Shown here: piece by piece, positions 23,519-31,756 of the stretch | Layout: each line of letters starts with the position of its first letter | Position numbering within the stretch: the first letter of the stretch is position 1 | NCBI GenBank assembly: GCA_028876335.1 | Contig: JAGWSG010000143.1 | Coordinates: forward strand, 1 to 33,010 | Source: Acidobacteriota bacterium | GTDB lineage: Bacteria > Acidobacteriota > Terriglobia > Terriglobales > Acidobacteriaceae | Direction of reading: 5' to 3' | Length of the DNA: 33,010 nt | Notes under the pieces: model-generated | What the model saw: the letters and a program-made list of their open reading frames with translations, nothing else | The model's database searches: none | Told to the model about the DNA's origin: nothing | Position numbers and translations under genes: made by a program

Positions 23519-25531
23519 CTACTGTGCTCCCTGAGAGAAAACAACATGCTGTTGATCGGCTGCAGCAACCTTTCCATAAAAATCCCGCAGGTTCGGATAT
23601 TCCTGTGGCGCCAGTAGAGTGAAAACCCTGGCCAGTATGTGTTTGATTTCAATGCCACCAGCAACCGGCTGGCATCTAATTACCATCGCGCCAAATTGGG
23701 GCCACGGTATCTGCGTTGCCGGTGGCTGACCCTCCACCGTATACCCTGCCGGAGAGTGATAAACCACGCTGTCAATCACCTGCGCTGCATAGTGCATGTC
23801 CACAGGGAACTGCCGCTGAGTGTCAGCCACGAACTGTGGATGCTGCCTAGTTTCAAAGAAAAATGCGGGTACAATCACGCGCTTGCCTTCTACATTGCCC
23901 AACTTACCGCTTACCTTGATCGTGGCTTCAAAAAATCCAGCCGAAGTCCCCAATCCCTTCAGTTCCATAACCTCGCCATAGATGCCCTCGGGCAGTAGAC
24001 CAGGCAGAGTGGACGCAATCTGCTGTTTCACATTCTGCTCGCCGCCCATGAGCGCAACCTGGCGCCACCTTAGTGCCGCAGGGCCATTCATAAGCAAATT
24101 CGCAGTGCCTGTCACATTTCCCTGTGCATCCACTGTCAGGTCCGCAGTTCGGCCCGTTATCGCATCTTTGCTCTCGCCTGCGGGAGTCACTGCCTGATAC
24201 GTTACGCCTTGGGCGGTCTCCTCAAGCCCTCCGCAAAGTTGATGCTGCCAGGCCAATTGCCCATAGGGCACAAACTTTTCGCCCGGGTCGGTAAAAACAT
24301 CTTTGCCGTTGATATGAAGCACCACAATATCGGCGGACAACTGATCAAGAGAAAGAAGGCCCGGATCGAAGATACGCTTTGACCTATCCGCAATCAGCAT
24401 GTCACTCGCATTTAGCCCCGCTGCGCGCACCAAGGAGAGATAAAGCAGCGCCATGTCATTACTTGTCCCGCTCTTTTGGGTCCAGGTCTGGTCCGGGGTT
24501 GCATGGTCGTGTCCGCTGGTTTCGCCCTTGGAAAAGGTCGTGTTATCCAGCGCCTGCACGGCTGCATAAAGCCTCATCGCCTTGTCTTCATCGGTCGTTG
24601 CACCAGCCGTAATCTGTGTGGCCGCCGCACGAACGACATTGCTAGGACCGGCCAATTGATCAAGTTGCTTCGACCACCGCTTGCCTTCACCGAGCCAATA
24701 TTCGGCGCCACTTAAATACGGACTGTAAAAAAAGCGCACATGATAGGCCAGACTTTCTTGCGGTGGCGCATCCACCTCGGACACGAACGCAGGTACATCT
24801 TCCAACGTGAGATCATAATCGCGTTTTGGACTGGCGTTAAGCTTAACTCCCGGTGGGAGCCTGTCGGTATGCAGCAGATAGTTGGCAATTTCGCCGTTTA
24901 CGTAGTGAGTAATACTTTGATTCCCGATAACATTCCGTTCCAGATCGCTCAGTGGATTGAAATAAAAGTGTTCCTTATGAATAAAAATAGGCTCTTGCAA
25001 ATTCCATTCAGGAATTTCTCCAGCGAGCGCGGAATCGATATACGACTGCTGCGACGAGTCGACTCCTGAAACCTTTGAGTCGCCCATGTGTATTGTCCAC
25101 CGATACTCCAAAATGCTTCCCACCTCAACAGAAGGAAGACTGAAGACCCGGACTCTCAGGTTTTCGCGCCCAGTTTGGACTTTGAGGATATCTGCTGGTG
25201 AACCAGTCAGGGGAACTACGGTCCCATCAGGATGGATGGTGCGGCCCGCGATGTCAGGGGGAGCACCTCCAAATGGAACTTCAACATTGGCCCATTCCTT
25301 GCCGGCTTCTGTTAGCACTTTGATGCGAGCATATGCACTGACATAGTGGTTGTAGTTATCGGTGACTTCCTCACGATACAGATATACCGCTGGTGCACTG
25401 GGTGCCTTGGGATCAACCGTCATCGCCAGTTCTTCTTTGGTGGGCTGTTGGAACTTCTGCGCCAGTCCAGATGGGCTGTAAAGGATGGTCGCAATGGCAA
25501 TCATGAAAAGAATCTGGTGTCGGGCTCTCAT
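23519..25531 (-). CDS. Exported DUF3857 protein with degenerate transglutaminase-like domain
   Basis: This 670-residue protein starts at an ATG with AAGGA 10 bases upstream; the longer open frame adds 50 residues without similarity. Residues 1-24 are a signal peptide (ILFMIAIATILYSPSGLAQ). Residues about 55-230 are DUF3857, and about 300-420 a transglutaminase-core fold. At the usual catalytic Cys the sequence reads KSGTSNDMALLY, with S357 in place of Cys; the His position appears to be D401, while D415 (FTDPGEKF) is kept. It is therefore probably not an active cysteine protease/transglutaminase. A C-terminal beta-rich domain follows (about 440-660). It is located outside the cytoplasmic membrane. 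Role unknown. Confidence 0.85.
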   Translation of the reverse strand: MRARHQILFMIAIATILYSPSGLAQKFQQPTKEELAMTVDPKAPSAPAVYLYREEVTDNYNHYVSAYARIKVLTEAGKEWANVEVPFGGAPPDIAGRTIHPDGTVVPLTGSPADILKVQTGRENLRVRVFSLPSVEVGSILEYRWTIHMGDSKVSGVDSSQQSYIDSALAGEIPEWNLQEPIFIHKEHFYFNPLSDLERNVIGNQSITHYVNGEIANYLLHTDRLPPGVKLNASPKRDYDLTLEDVPAFVSEVDAPPQESLAYHVRFFYSPYLSGAEYWLGEGKRWSKQLDQLAGPSNVVRAAATQITAGATTDEDKAMRLYAAVQALDNTTFSKGETSGHDHATPDQTWTQKSGTSNDMALLYLSLVRAAGLNASDMLIADRSKRIFDPGLLSLDQLSADIVVLHINGKDVFTDPGEKFVPYGQLAWQHQLCGGLEETAQGVTYQAVTPAGESKDAITGRTADLTVDAQGNVTGTANLLMNGPAALRWRQVALMGGEQNVKQQIASTLPGLLPEGIYGEVMELKGLGTSAGFFEATIKVSGKLGNVEGKRVIVPAFFFETRQHPQFVADTQRQFPVDMHYAAQVIDSVVYHSPAGYTVEGQPPATQIPWPQFGAMVIRCQPVAGGIEIKHILARVFTLLAPQEYPNLRDFYGKVAAADQQHVVFSQGAQ

Positions 25532-25726
25532 TTGTTGGGTGTCCTTGAGTGATTTACGGTCAAAGTAACAATTTGAATCAACTTGAACTCGAACATCGAG
25601 TGTGGAGTAATTCTGGCACCGGAATGGAATCCGGTAAATGGCTCTCGAACTACGCGCTTCTATCCTGTGTCTTGGCGGCAAAGCACTTCAGCAAGGCCTG
25701 CTGCAAAAAATCGTGTGGAACAAGGC

Positions 25727-25752
25727 AACGCCGCCCGTTTCCAGGCGGCGTT
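25727..25752 (-). terminator. Strong hairpin after hppA, probable terminator
   Basis: A perfect 9-bp stem, AACGCCGCC (25727-25735) with GGCGGCGTT (25744-25752), has an 8-base loop and lies 24 bases past the hppA stop. The following tract on the minus strand is only weakly T-rich (GCCTTGTTCC). Confidence 0.6.
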
Positions 25753-25775
25753 TCATCTCGCACTCAGATTCTGCT

Positions 25776-28370
25776 TCAGTTGCCTGCATTCGTGTCAATC
25801 CGCATTCCATAGAACGATTTGCGTACGAAGAACACTGAAACCAGGAAGAACGCGATTGCCAAAGCACTCGCGAGTCCCGGATTCTTTGCGCTGAGTGTCA
25901 CGGCAAGTTCCACAGCGAGCAATCCAAATAGCGTCGTGAACTTGATCACTGGATTCATTGCCACGGACGAGGTGTCCTTGAATGGATCGCCCACTGTGTC
26001 TCCCACGACGGTTGCGTCGTGCAGCGGTGTTCCCTTCTGCTTCATGTCCACCTCGACTACTTTCTTTGCGTTGTCCCATGCGCCACCGGCATTTGCCATG
26101 AAGATCGCCTGGTACAGGCCGAAGACAGCGATTGAGATTAGGTAGCCGATAAAGAAAAACGGCTCATAAAAGGCAAAAGCGAGCGTCGCGAAGAAGACGG
26201 CAAGGAAGATATTGAACATCCCCTTCTGTGCATACTGTGTGCAGATCTCCACCACTTTCTTACTGTCGCTGACAGATGCCTTTTCCACGCCTTCCAGTCT
26301 GATATTGGCCTTGATGAACTCAACCGCTCGGTATGCGCCTGTCGTCACCGCTTGTGTGGAAGCTCCGGTAAACCAGTAGATCATCGCGCCCCCGGTAATC
26401 AACCCAAGCATGAATGGCGCGTGCAACAGTGAAAGGTTCTGTACGCTATGAGTCAGTCCATCGGTCAGCGCCATGATGATGGAGAAAATCATCGTGGTCG
26501 CACCAACCACGGCCGTCCCGATCAGCACCGGTTTTGCTGAGGCCTTGAAGGTATTACCAGCTCCATCGTTGGCTTCCAGCAGGTGCTTTGCCCGTTCAAA
26601 CTTCACATCGAAGTTGTAGCTCTTCTTGAGTTCACCTTCGATACCTGGGATGTTTTCGATCAACGACAGTTCATAGACCGATTGGGCATTGTCCGTCACT
26701 GGTCCGTAGGAGTCCACCGCAATTGTCACCGGACCCATACCAAGGAAGCCGAAAGCCACGAGGCCAAATGCGAAGACGGCTGGAGCCAGCATCAGGCCTG
26801 CCATGGATACGCCCGTGGTGAAGTAATACCCCGTTCCCATCAGCGCAACCATGCACAATCCCAGCCAATAAGCCGAAAAATTGCCGGCTACGAACCCTGA
26901 CAAGATCCCCAATGAAGCTCCGCCCTCTTGCGCCGATTTAACTACCTCTTTCACGTGGCTCGAATTGGTTGAGGTAAAGACTTTAACCAATTCAGGAATG
27001 ATCGCACCCGCGAGAGTTCCGCACGAGATGATCGACGCCAGCTTCCACCAAATTGTCGTGTCGCCACTATCACCGAGCGTGGGAATAATGAGGTAGGTAA
27101 CGCCGTAGGTCAGGATGATGGAAACGATGGACGTGATCCACACCAGTGAAGTCAACGGTGCCTCAAAATCCATCTCGTCGGAATCGCCGTATTTTGCGCG
27201 AGCAATCAGGCCATTCAGGAAATATGCTCCCGAACTCGAAACCAGCATGGCAACGCGCATCACGAAGATCCACACCAGCAGTTGAACCTGAACCTTGGAA
27301 TCGTGGACCGCCAGCAGAATGAATGCGATTAGGGCAACGCCGGTCACGCCATAAGTTTCAAAACCATCGGCGCTGGGGCCAACAGAGTCGCCCGCGTTGT
27401 CTCCCGTGCAGTCCGCAATTACACCCGGATTACGTGCGTCGTCTTCCTTGATCTTGAAGACGATCTTCATCAGGTCCGCGCCAATGTCAGCGATCTTGGT
27501 AAAGATGCCGCCTGCAATTCGCAACGCCGCGGCGCCCAGCGATTCACCAATGGCGAAGCCGATGAAGCACGGACCGGCATAGTCGCCGGGAATAAATAGA
27601 AGGATGATGAGCATCATGAGCAGTTCGACTGAAATCAGCATCATGCCCACGCTCATTCCCGCTTTCAGCGGAATCGAAAAGCACGGATACGGCTTCCCGC
27701 GTAGCCCTGCAAACGCTGTACGCGAGTTCGCGAATGTGTTGACGCGAATCCCAAACCAGGCCACTCCGTAGCTGCCTGCAATGCCGAGGAGGCTAAATCC
27801 CAAGATGATTGGCAGCGTGACAGCGATCGATTTTCCCGGAACCGGAGCCAGATAGCCGAAGTAGAGGGCAATGATGACCGCGATAAATGCCCAGAGCAGA
27901 AGGATGAACTTGCCTTGCGTCACCAGATAGGTTTTGCAGGTTTCGTAAATCATTTCGGAGATTTCGCGCATAGACCGATGAACCGGCAGGTTCTTCAATT
28001 GCCCGTAAATCGTTAGACCGAACAACAAGCCGCCAACACAGAAGAGTAATCCCCACATCAGTAAGGCGTGTCCATTCATGCCCAGAAACTTCACGCTCGA
28101 AAGATCCGGGAGCACCAGATTGGCTTCTCCGCCGCCATGTTCAGGTTGCGCGTATGCAACCGCAGGAAGAAAAACTGATAGCACTGCAAGTGCGGTTCTA
28201 TAGTGCCGCTTAAGAAAAGCGCCGGCAATGTACGCAATGAATCCTGCCGATCGCCGGTCTGCGGAGGTTGGTTGGCCTGTCTCCGACGACTGCCGCCTGA
28301 GCAGCCGGGTTACAAGGAGCGAAAAGTTGCTCACAGTTGGTAAGAGATACAGCCTACGGATTGGATTCAC
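25776..28370 (-). CDS. hppA: Membrane-bound ion-translocating pyrophosphatase (divergent type)
   Basis: This 864-residue integral membrane protein with about 16 helices couples pyrophosphate hydrolysis to H+ (or Na+) pumping. The GTG at 28370 is preceded by AGGGAGGA. The N-terminus has about 50 residues before a signal-like helix ending VAYAQPEHGGGE. The active-site loops are recognisable: ADIGADL (294-300), EDDARNPGVIADCTGDNAGDS and the later NDGAGNTFKASAKP. The canonical DX7KXE is not kept: the segment reads ADLMKIVFKIKED where most members have ADLVGKVEAGIPED. The Lys in GNTFKAS is the K+-independence position. This matches a divergent Chlorobium/Bacteroidota-like group reported as Na+-regulated H+ pumps; the coupling ion here is inference. 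Confidence 0.92.
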   Translation of the reverse strand: MNPIRRLYLLPTVSNFSLLVTRLLRRQSSETGQPTSADRRSAGFIAYIAGAFLKRHYRTALAVLSVFLPAVAYAQPEHGGGEANLVLPDLSSVKFLGMNGHALLMWGLLFCVGGLLFGLTIYGQLKNLPVHRSMREISEMIYETCKTYLVTQGKFILLLWAFIAVIIALYFGYLAPVPGKSIAVTLPIILGFSLLGIAGSYGVAWFGIRVNTFANSRTAFAGLRGKPYPCFSIPLKAGMSVGMMLISVELLMMLIILLFIPGDYAGPCFIGFAIGESLGAAALRIAGGIFTKIADIGADLMKIVFKIKEDDARNPGVIADCTGDNAGDSVGPSADGFETYGVTGVALIAFILLAVHDSKVQVQLLVWIFVMRVAMLVSSSGAYFLNGLIARAKYGDSDEMDFEAPLTSLVWITSIVSIILTYGVTYLIIPTLGDSGDTTIWWKLASIISCGTLAGAIIPELVKVFTSTNSSHVKEVVKSAQEGGASLGILSGFVAGNFSAYWLGLCMVALMGTGYYFTTGVSMAGLMLAPAVFAFGLVAFGFLGMGPVTIAVDSYGPVTDNAQSVYELSLIENIPGIEGELKKSYNFDVKFERAKHLLEANDGAGNTFKASAKPVLIGTAVVGATTMIFSIIMALTDGLTHSVQNLSLLHAPFMLGLITGGAMIYWFTGASTQAVTTGAYRAVEFIKANIRLEGVEKASVSDSKKVVEICTQYAQKGMFNIFLAVFFATLAFAFYEPFFFIGYLISIAVFGLYQAIFMANAGGAWDNAKKVVEVDMKQKGTPLHDATVVGDTVGDPFKDTSSVAMNPVIKFTTLFGLLAVELAVTLSAKNPGLASALAIAFFLVSVFFVRKSFYGMRIDTNAGN

Positions 28371-28789
28371 AAATCCTCCCTGTACAAGGTTTGAAGCCGG
28401 ATAATGATGGACAGCAAAATACAACCTGCGTAAATAGCCCCTGGAAAAATCCACCGGAAGCCTATCATCGGCCTATGGCACTGTCGAGTGATTGCTGTCA
28501 CGGGCAGAATTTCAGCCTCATTTTCGGGCCTCAAACCTCGGACTCCGGCGCCCCCATCTCTCATCGATTGGATATGCGGCCTTGAATGGACCATTAGGAC
28601 CGCCGTTGTGAAATGGGCCGGATGGTAACTTCCGGAGACCACCCCCCTTATTTCGAGTAGCAATTCCAGGCTCTATGCGGTTTATGATGTGGGGTTGTCG
28701 ATCAATTTAGTCACGGCGACTGCGTTTTCTTCCCCCGGATTGCGCGCGCACCAATAAAACCGGGCAGTTGCCGGCTCAGAAAGGCCGGT
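28371..28789. other. 419-base divergent intergenic region
   Basis: This gap lies between the starts of hppA (minus) and the PilZ-containing gene (plus), so it must hold both promoters. No strong hexamer pair stood out. A 6-bp GC-rich hairpin (28770-28775 with 28784-28789) lies immediately before the plus-strand ATG and partly covers its ribosome-binding site. No tRNA or convincing ORF is present. Confidence 0.4.
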
Positions 28790-30328
28790 ATGCAAGACAA
28801 GTTATATTCCGTATTCAGCCCGTCCGCCCATGGCATCCTCGGCGCTGAAGTCCTTGTCGTCGATGCAAACCAGGAACCTCTTACAGCTCTGAAAGTCATT
28901 ATCGACGGCATCTCTTCCCATTCCACGGGCGGCGTTTGGCTCGGCCCCTACAACCAGATTCCGCGCGTTCAAGGATTCGCAGAACACGACATCGTCATTC
29001 TGGACGCGGGAATGCGAGTCATCCAGGCTGTCTCTCTCCGTCCGGAAGACCACTTCCCTCACCATTCTGATCTGGCAGCGAGCATGTTGGTTCTTCCTCC
29101 TGGATCTCTGGCAGCAACTCCGGTTCAAATCGACGAATCCCTTATCATCTATGTTCCTGATATTCCAGGCGCACTGCCATCCCCCGCGGCAATTGCGGCC
29201 AAGGCGCCCGCAATTCGCCAACCCGCCAAAGGGAGCAGTAGTGCGTACAAGCCCATCGCTGTTGGCAATGAAGCCAACTCCTCGGGTGCCACCACTGAAA
29301 AAGCAAAGGAAGCTCCAAAAGAACCACGTATTAAACGTTTCTTACGCTGGATTGATCCAACCTTGGTCAACCCGCCTGAAATGCGTATCTCCATGCGGCG
29401 ACATACTCCGGAACTGGTAGCCTATCGCCTCATTGCCGGCCGGGAACCAGAAGCATTTCACATTGGTGACATCAGTTCCACTGGCGTCTACCTCATCACA
29501 GATAAGCATTGGCAAGTCGGCGAGCATGTCAAACTCGCTCTTCAGCGCCTCGGCCCATTCCAGCATGAGGCCCGCCTGCGCGTGGAGGTTGAGGCTGAGA
29601 CAGTGCGCGCAGGCGAGGAAGGTATGGGACTGCGCTTCCTGCTTCCGCTTGGCATGGACCTGCACTTGTGGGAGTCCATGCATGAAAGCGGCGCGGACAT
29701 GTCGAAGCCGGAATATATCGTCAGCGAAATGCGTTACGCCGAGGCGCTCGCATTCCTGCGCCAGATCTGTCCTCTTTCAGGGGATGCGATGAACCAGATG
29801 TTTGAAAAAGAACTTGGCTTGGCCCGCGTCGCCTGCGCCGTTGATATCGTTCTCATCGCAAAGCAAATGATGGGCGTGGATCGCAACGCAATCGGGCTGC
29901 GTGCACATCCTGGCGTCGTGCTGCGCATCATTGAGCACGGTTCCTGGGCTGAGTTCGACCTTATCAAGCAATATTGGGGCGGACTGCTGGCAAGTTCCTG
30001 CACTGAGGACGGCCAGGACATCTCAAATCTTCCTCACGTCGACTCTTTCGCCCTGATGCGCGTCATGCACTTCCAATTGCTCGCCGAAGGGTGTCGATGC
30101 ATGGATGAAGGTGAGGAGCCGGCATGCCATCCCGATGCGCTGCCGAAGATTACAGGCACCAGCGATCCAACGCCAATCTATCGCGCAATCGCATTGCTGG
30201 GCGAGCTGGGACTCATGGAAAAAAGCACCAAATCAACCTATGCCTTTGAAGAGAAAATCCGCATCGTCCCCACCGAACAGGGCCGTAACCTCATGGCGCG
30301 CTGCAACGGAAAATTCGTTGCAGCGTAA
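28790..30328 (+). CDS. Multidomain protein: DUF192-like, PilZ, Abi-alpha/DUF4393-like region
   Basis: This 512-residue cytoplasmic protein has AAAGG six bases before the ATG. Residues about 30-120 follow the pattern of DUF192 (GGVWLGPYNQI, HDIVILDAGMRVI, MLVLPPGS). A Ser/Ala/Lys-rich linker runs 125-180. Residues about 198-290 are a PilZ domain, a cyclic di-GMP-binding fold, with DISSTG (227-232) matching D/NXSXXG and R199/R203 as a possible RXXXR. Residues about 370-507 (EFDLIKQYWGGLLASSC, RAIALLGELGLME, VPTEQGRNLMARC) resemble the C-terminal half of Abi-alpha/DUF4393 proteins. PilZ is the firmest part, and the flanking domain calls are by eye. The gene is divergent from hppA and convergent with the permease gene. 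Function unknown; c-di-GMP-dependent control is inference. Confidence 0.7.
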   Translation: MQDKLYSVFSPSAHGILGAEVLVVDANQEPLTALKVIIDGISSHSTGGVWLGPYNQIPRVQGFAEHDIVILDAGMRVIQAVSLRPEDHFPHHSDLAASMLVLPPGSLAATPVQIDESLIIYVPDIPGALPSPAAIAAKAPAIRQPAKGSSSAYKPIAVGNEANSSGATTEKAKEAPKEPRIKRFLRWIDPTLVNPPEMRISMRRHTPELVAYRLIAGREPEAFHIGDISSTGVYLITDKHWQVGEHVKLALQRLGPFQHEARLRVEVEAETVRAGEEGMGLRFLLPLGMDLHLWESMHESGADMSKPEYIVSEMRYAEALAFLRQICPLSGDAMNQMFEKELGLARVACAVDIVLIAKQMMGVDRNAIGLRAHPGVVLRIIEHGSWAEFDLIKQYWGGLLASSCTEDGQDISNLPHVDSFALMRVMHFQLLAEGCRCMDEGEEPACHPDALPKITGTSDPTPIYRAIALLGELGLMEKSTKSTYAFEEKIRIVPTEQGRNLMARCNGKFVAA

Positions 30329-30377
30329 TCTCTTCTCTTCAAATTCTCAGTAACTTGATCCTGATGGAAGCGGGTAC

Positions 30378-31481
30378 TTACTCGTAAGCCAACGCGTCGA
30401 TCGGATCTTTGCGCGAGGCCATCCATGCCGGATAGAGCGCACCAAGGATGGATCCGGCAAAAGCAATCAGTGCTCCGCGACCAATCCAGATCCCTGTCAG
30501 TTCAAAGCTGAACGTAGGAAAGCGCAGCAAGAGAAGCTCTCGTACGCCAAACGTTGAAACGATCCCGAGAATCACACCAGCAATTGCCAGCACACCCGTC
30601 TCGCGCAGCACAACTCCGATAATTGATGGCTTCGATGATCCCAGCGATTTGAGAATGCCAATCTCGCGCGTTCGCTCAAGTACCGCCGTGTACATCGATT
30701 GAAAAATCACCAGGAACCCTACTATGACTGCAATTGAAATCACCACTCGAAGCGCCAGATTGAAACCAGGGAAACGCGCTGGCGTATATTGCGAAATAAT
30801 GTCGGCCATCGTCTGCACCTGATAATTCTCCAGGCCGCGCGTCGCATGAATCTCCTGAATAATGGCATTTTCGTTTGCCTGATCGTCGGCCTTCAGATAA
30901 ATCACAGACGCCTTGCCTTCGGCACCGATCATAGCGCCCAGCGTATCGATGGGTAGCAGTCGCCTGCCGCCCTTCCCGCTCTCCACAATCCCGCAGATGC
31001 GGAATGGGTGATTGTGGATGGGGATAAAGTCTCCGACCTTGTACCCTTTGCCGGACTTTGCATAAATATCGTCCACAATCACGTCGTATGGCTCTTTGAA
31101 GGGGCCTCCCGCCAAAAACTTGAATGGCTTGAGCGCGTTGTAGCTCTTGTAATCGATCCCGTAAAGAATCTCCACCGAGCCCGACATGTTGAAGTCCGTG
31201 ATCACCGGTGATGCAACTGCGACATGCGGCAATTTCGCAAATACATTCGTCAATCGGATGTTCATTGGAGCGCCGCTCACACCGTTCATAAAGCTTGCAT
31301 TGGAAGGACGCACGATCAGATCCGCCCCAATACCATTCGTTCGGTCCTTCTGGTCGTCCAGCATGCCCATGAAAATGGCCACGATGGAAAGAATCATGAC
31401 CACCTCAATGGCCACTGCAAGAATGCTGATGAGGGACCGCATCGGGCGGTGGAATAGATTGGCAAAAACAAGCTTATTCAT
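30378..31481 (-). CDS. FtsX-type ABC transporter permease
   Basis: This 367-residue membrane protein has the MacB/FtsX layout: one N-terminal helix (about 16-38), a large extracytoplasmic domain (about 40-240) and three C-terminal helices in the FtsX domain (LERTREIGILKSLGSSK is the coupling region). The ATG at 31481 gives MNKLVFANLFHRPMRSL, the usual start; only a distant GGAG precedes it. Such permeases need a LolD/MacB-type ATPase, normally in the same operon. None is present: downstream is a convergent gene, and 71 bases upstream begins an insertion sequence. The ATPase may lie beyond the insertion. Export of lipoprotein, peptide or drug cannot be told apart. Confidence 0.9.
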   Translation of the reverse strand: MNKLVFANLFHRPMRSLISILAVAIEVVMILSIVAIFMGMLDDQKDRTNGIGADLIVRPSNASFMNGVSGAPMNIRLTNVFAKLPHVAVASPVITDFNMSGSVEILYGIDYKSYNALKPFKFLAGGPFKEPYDVIVDDIYAKSGKGYKVGDFIPIHNHPFRICGIVESGKGGRRLLPIDTLGAMIGAEGKASVIYLKADDQANENAIIQEIHATRGLENYQVQTMADIISQYTPARFPGFNLALRVVISIAVIVGFLVIFQSMYTAVLERTREIGILKSLGSSKPSIIGVVLRETGVLAIAGVILGIVSTFGVRELLLLRFPTFSFELTGIWIGRGALIAFAGSILGALYPAWMASRKDPIDALAYE

Positions 31482-31552
31482 GCAGAAAGGCAAACTCCGA
31501 ACAACCAAATGCGTCTTTTTAAGCCTATCAGTCGCCACTTGGACCAGGGATG

Positions 31553-31583
31553 TGACCTTGCCCTCAGAATGCGTATCTCTTAA
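31553..31583 (+). repeat. Terminal inverted repeat, orfB side
   Basis: Starting TGACCTTGCCC and ending near CGTATCTCTTA, it matches the other terminus at about 23 of 31 positions, including an 11-base outer block and CGTATC inside. The outer block is the transposase cleavage end. Confidence 0.85.
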
Positions 31584-31756
31584 CCGGCCGGGTTTTGAGG
31601 ATTAGATTCATCCTCGTGGTCGTCGTGGCGGTGGGAACGTGGGAATCGGCTTCATCGATTTCCAAGGTTTGTGGGAAGGGCGGAAAACAGCGCTATCGTT
31701 TTCCGGGCTTTCCATAAACCGTCATTTCCACGGCCTGCCTCGATCGCCGCGAACTC

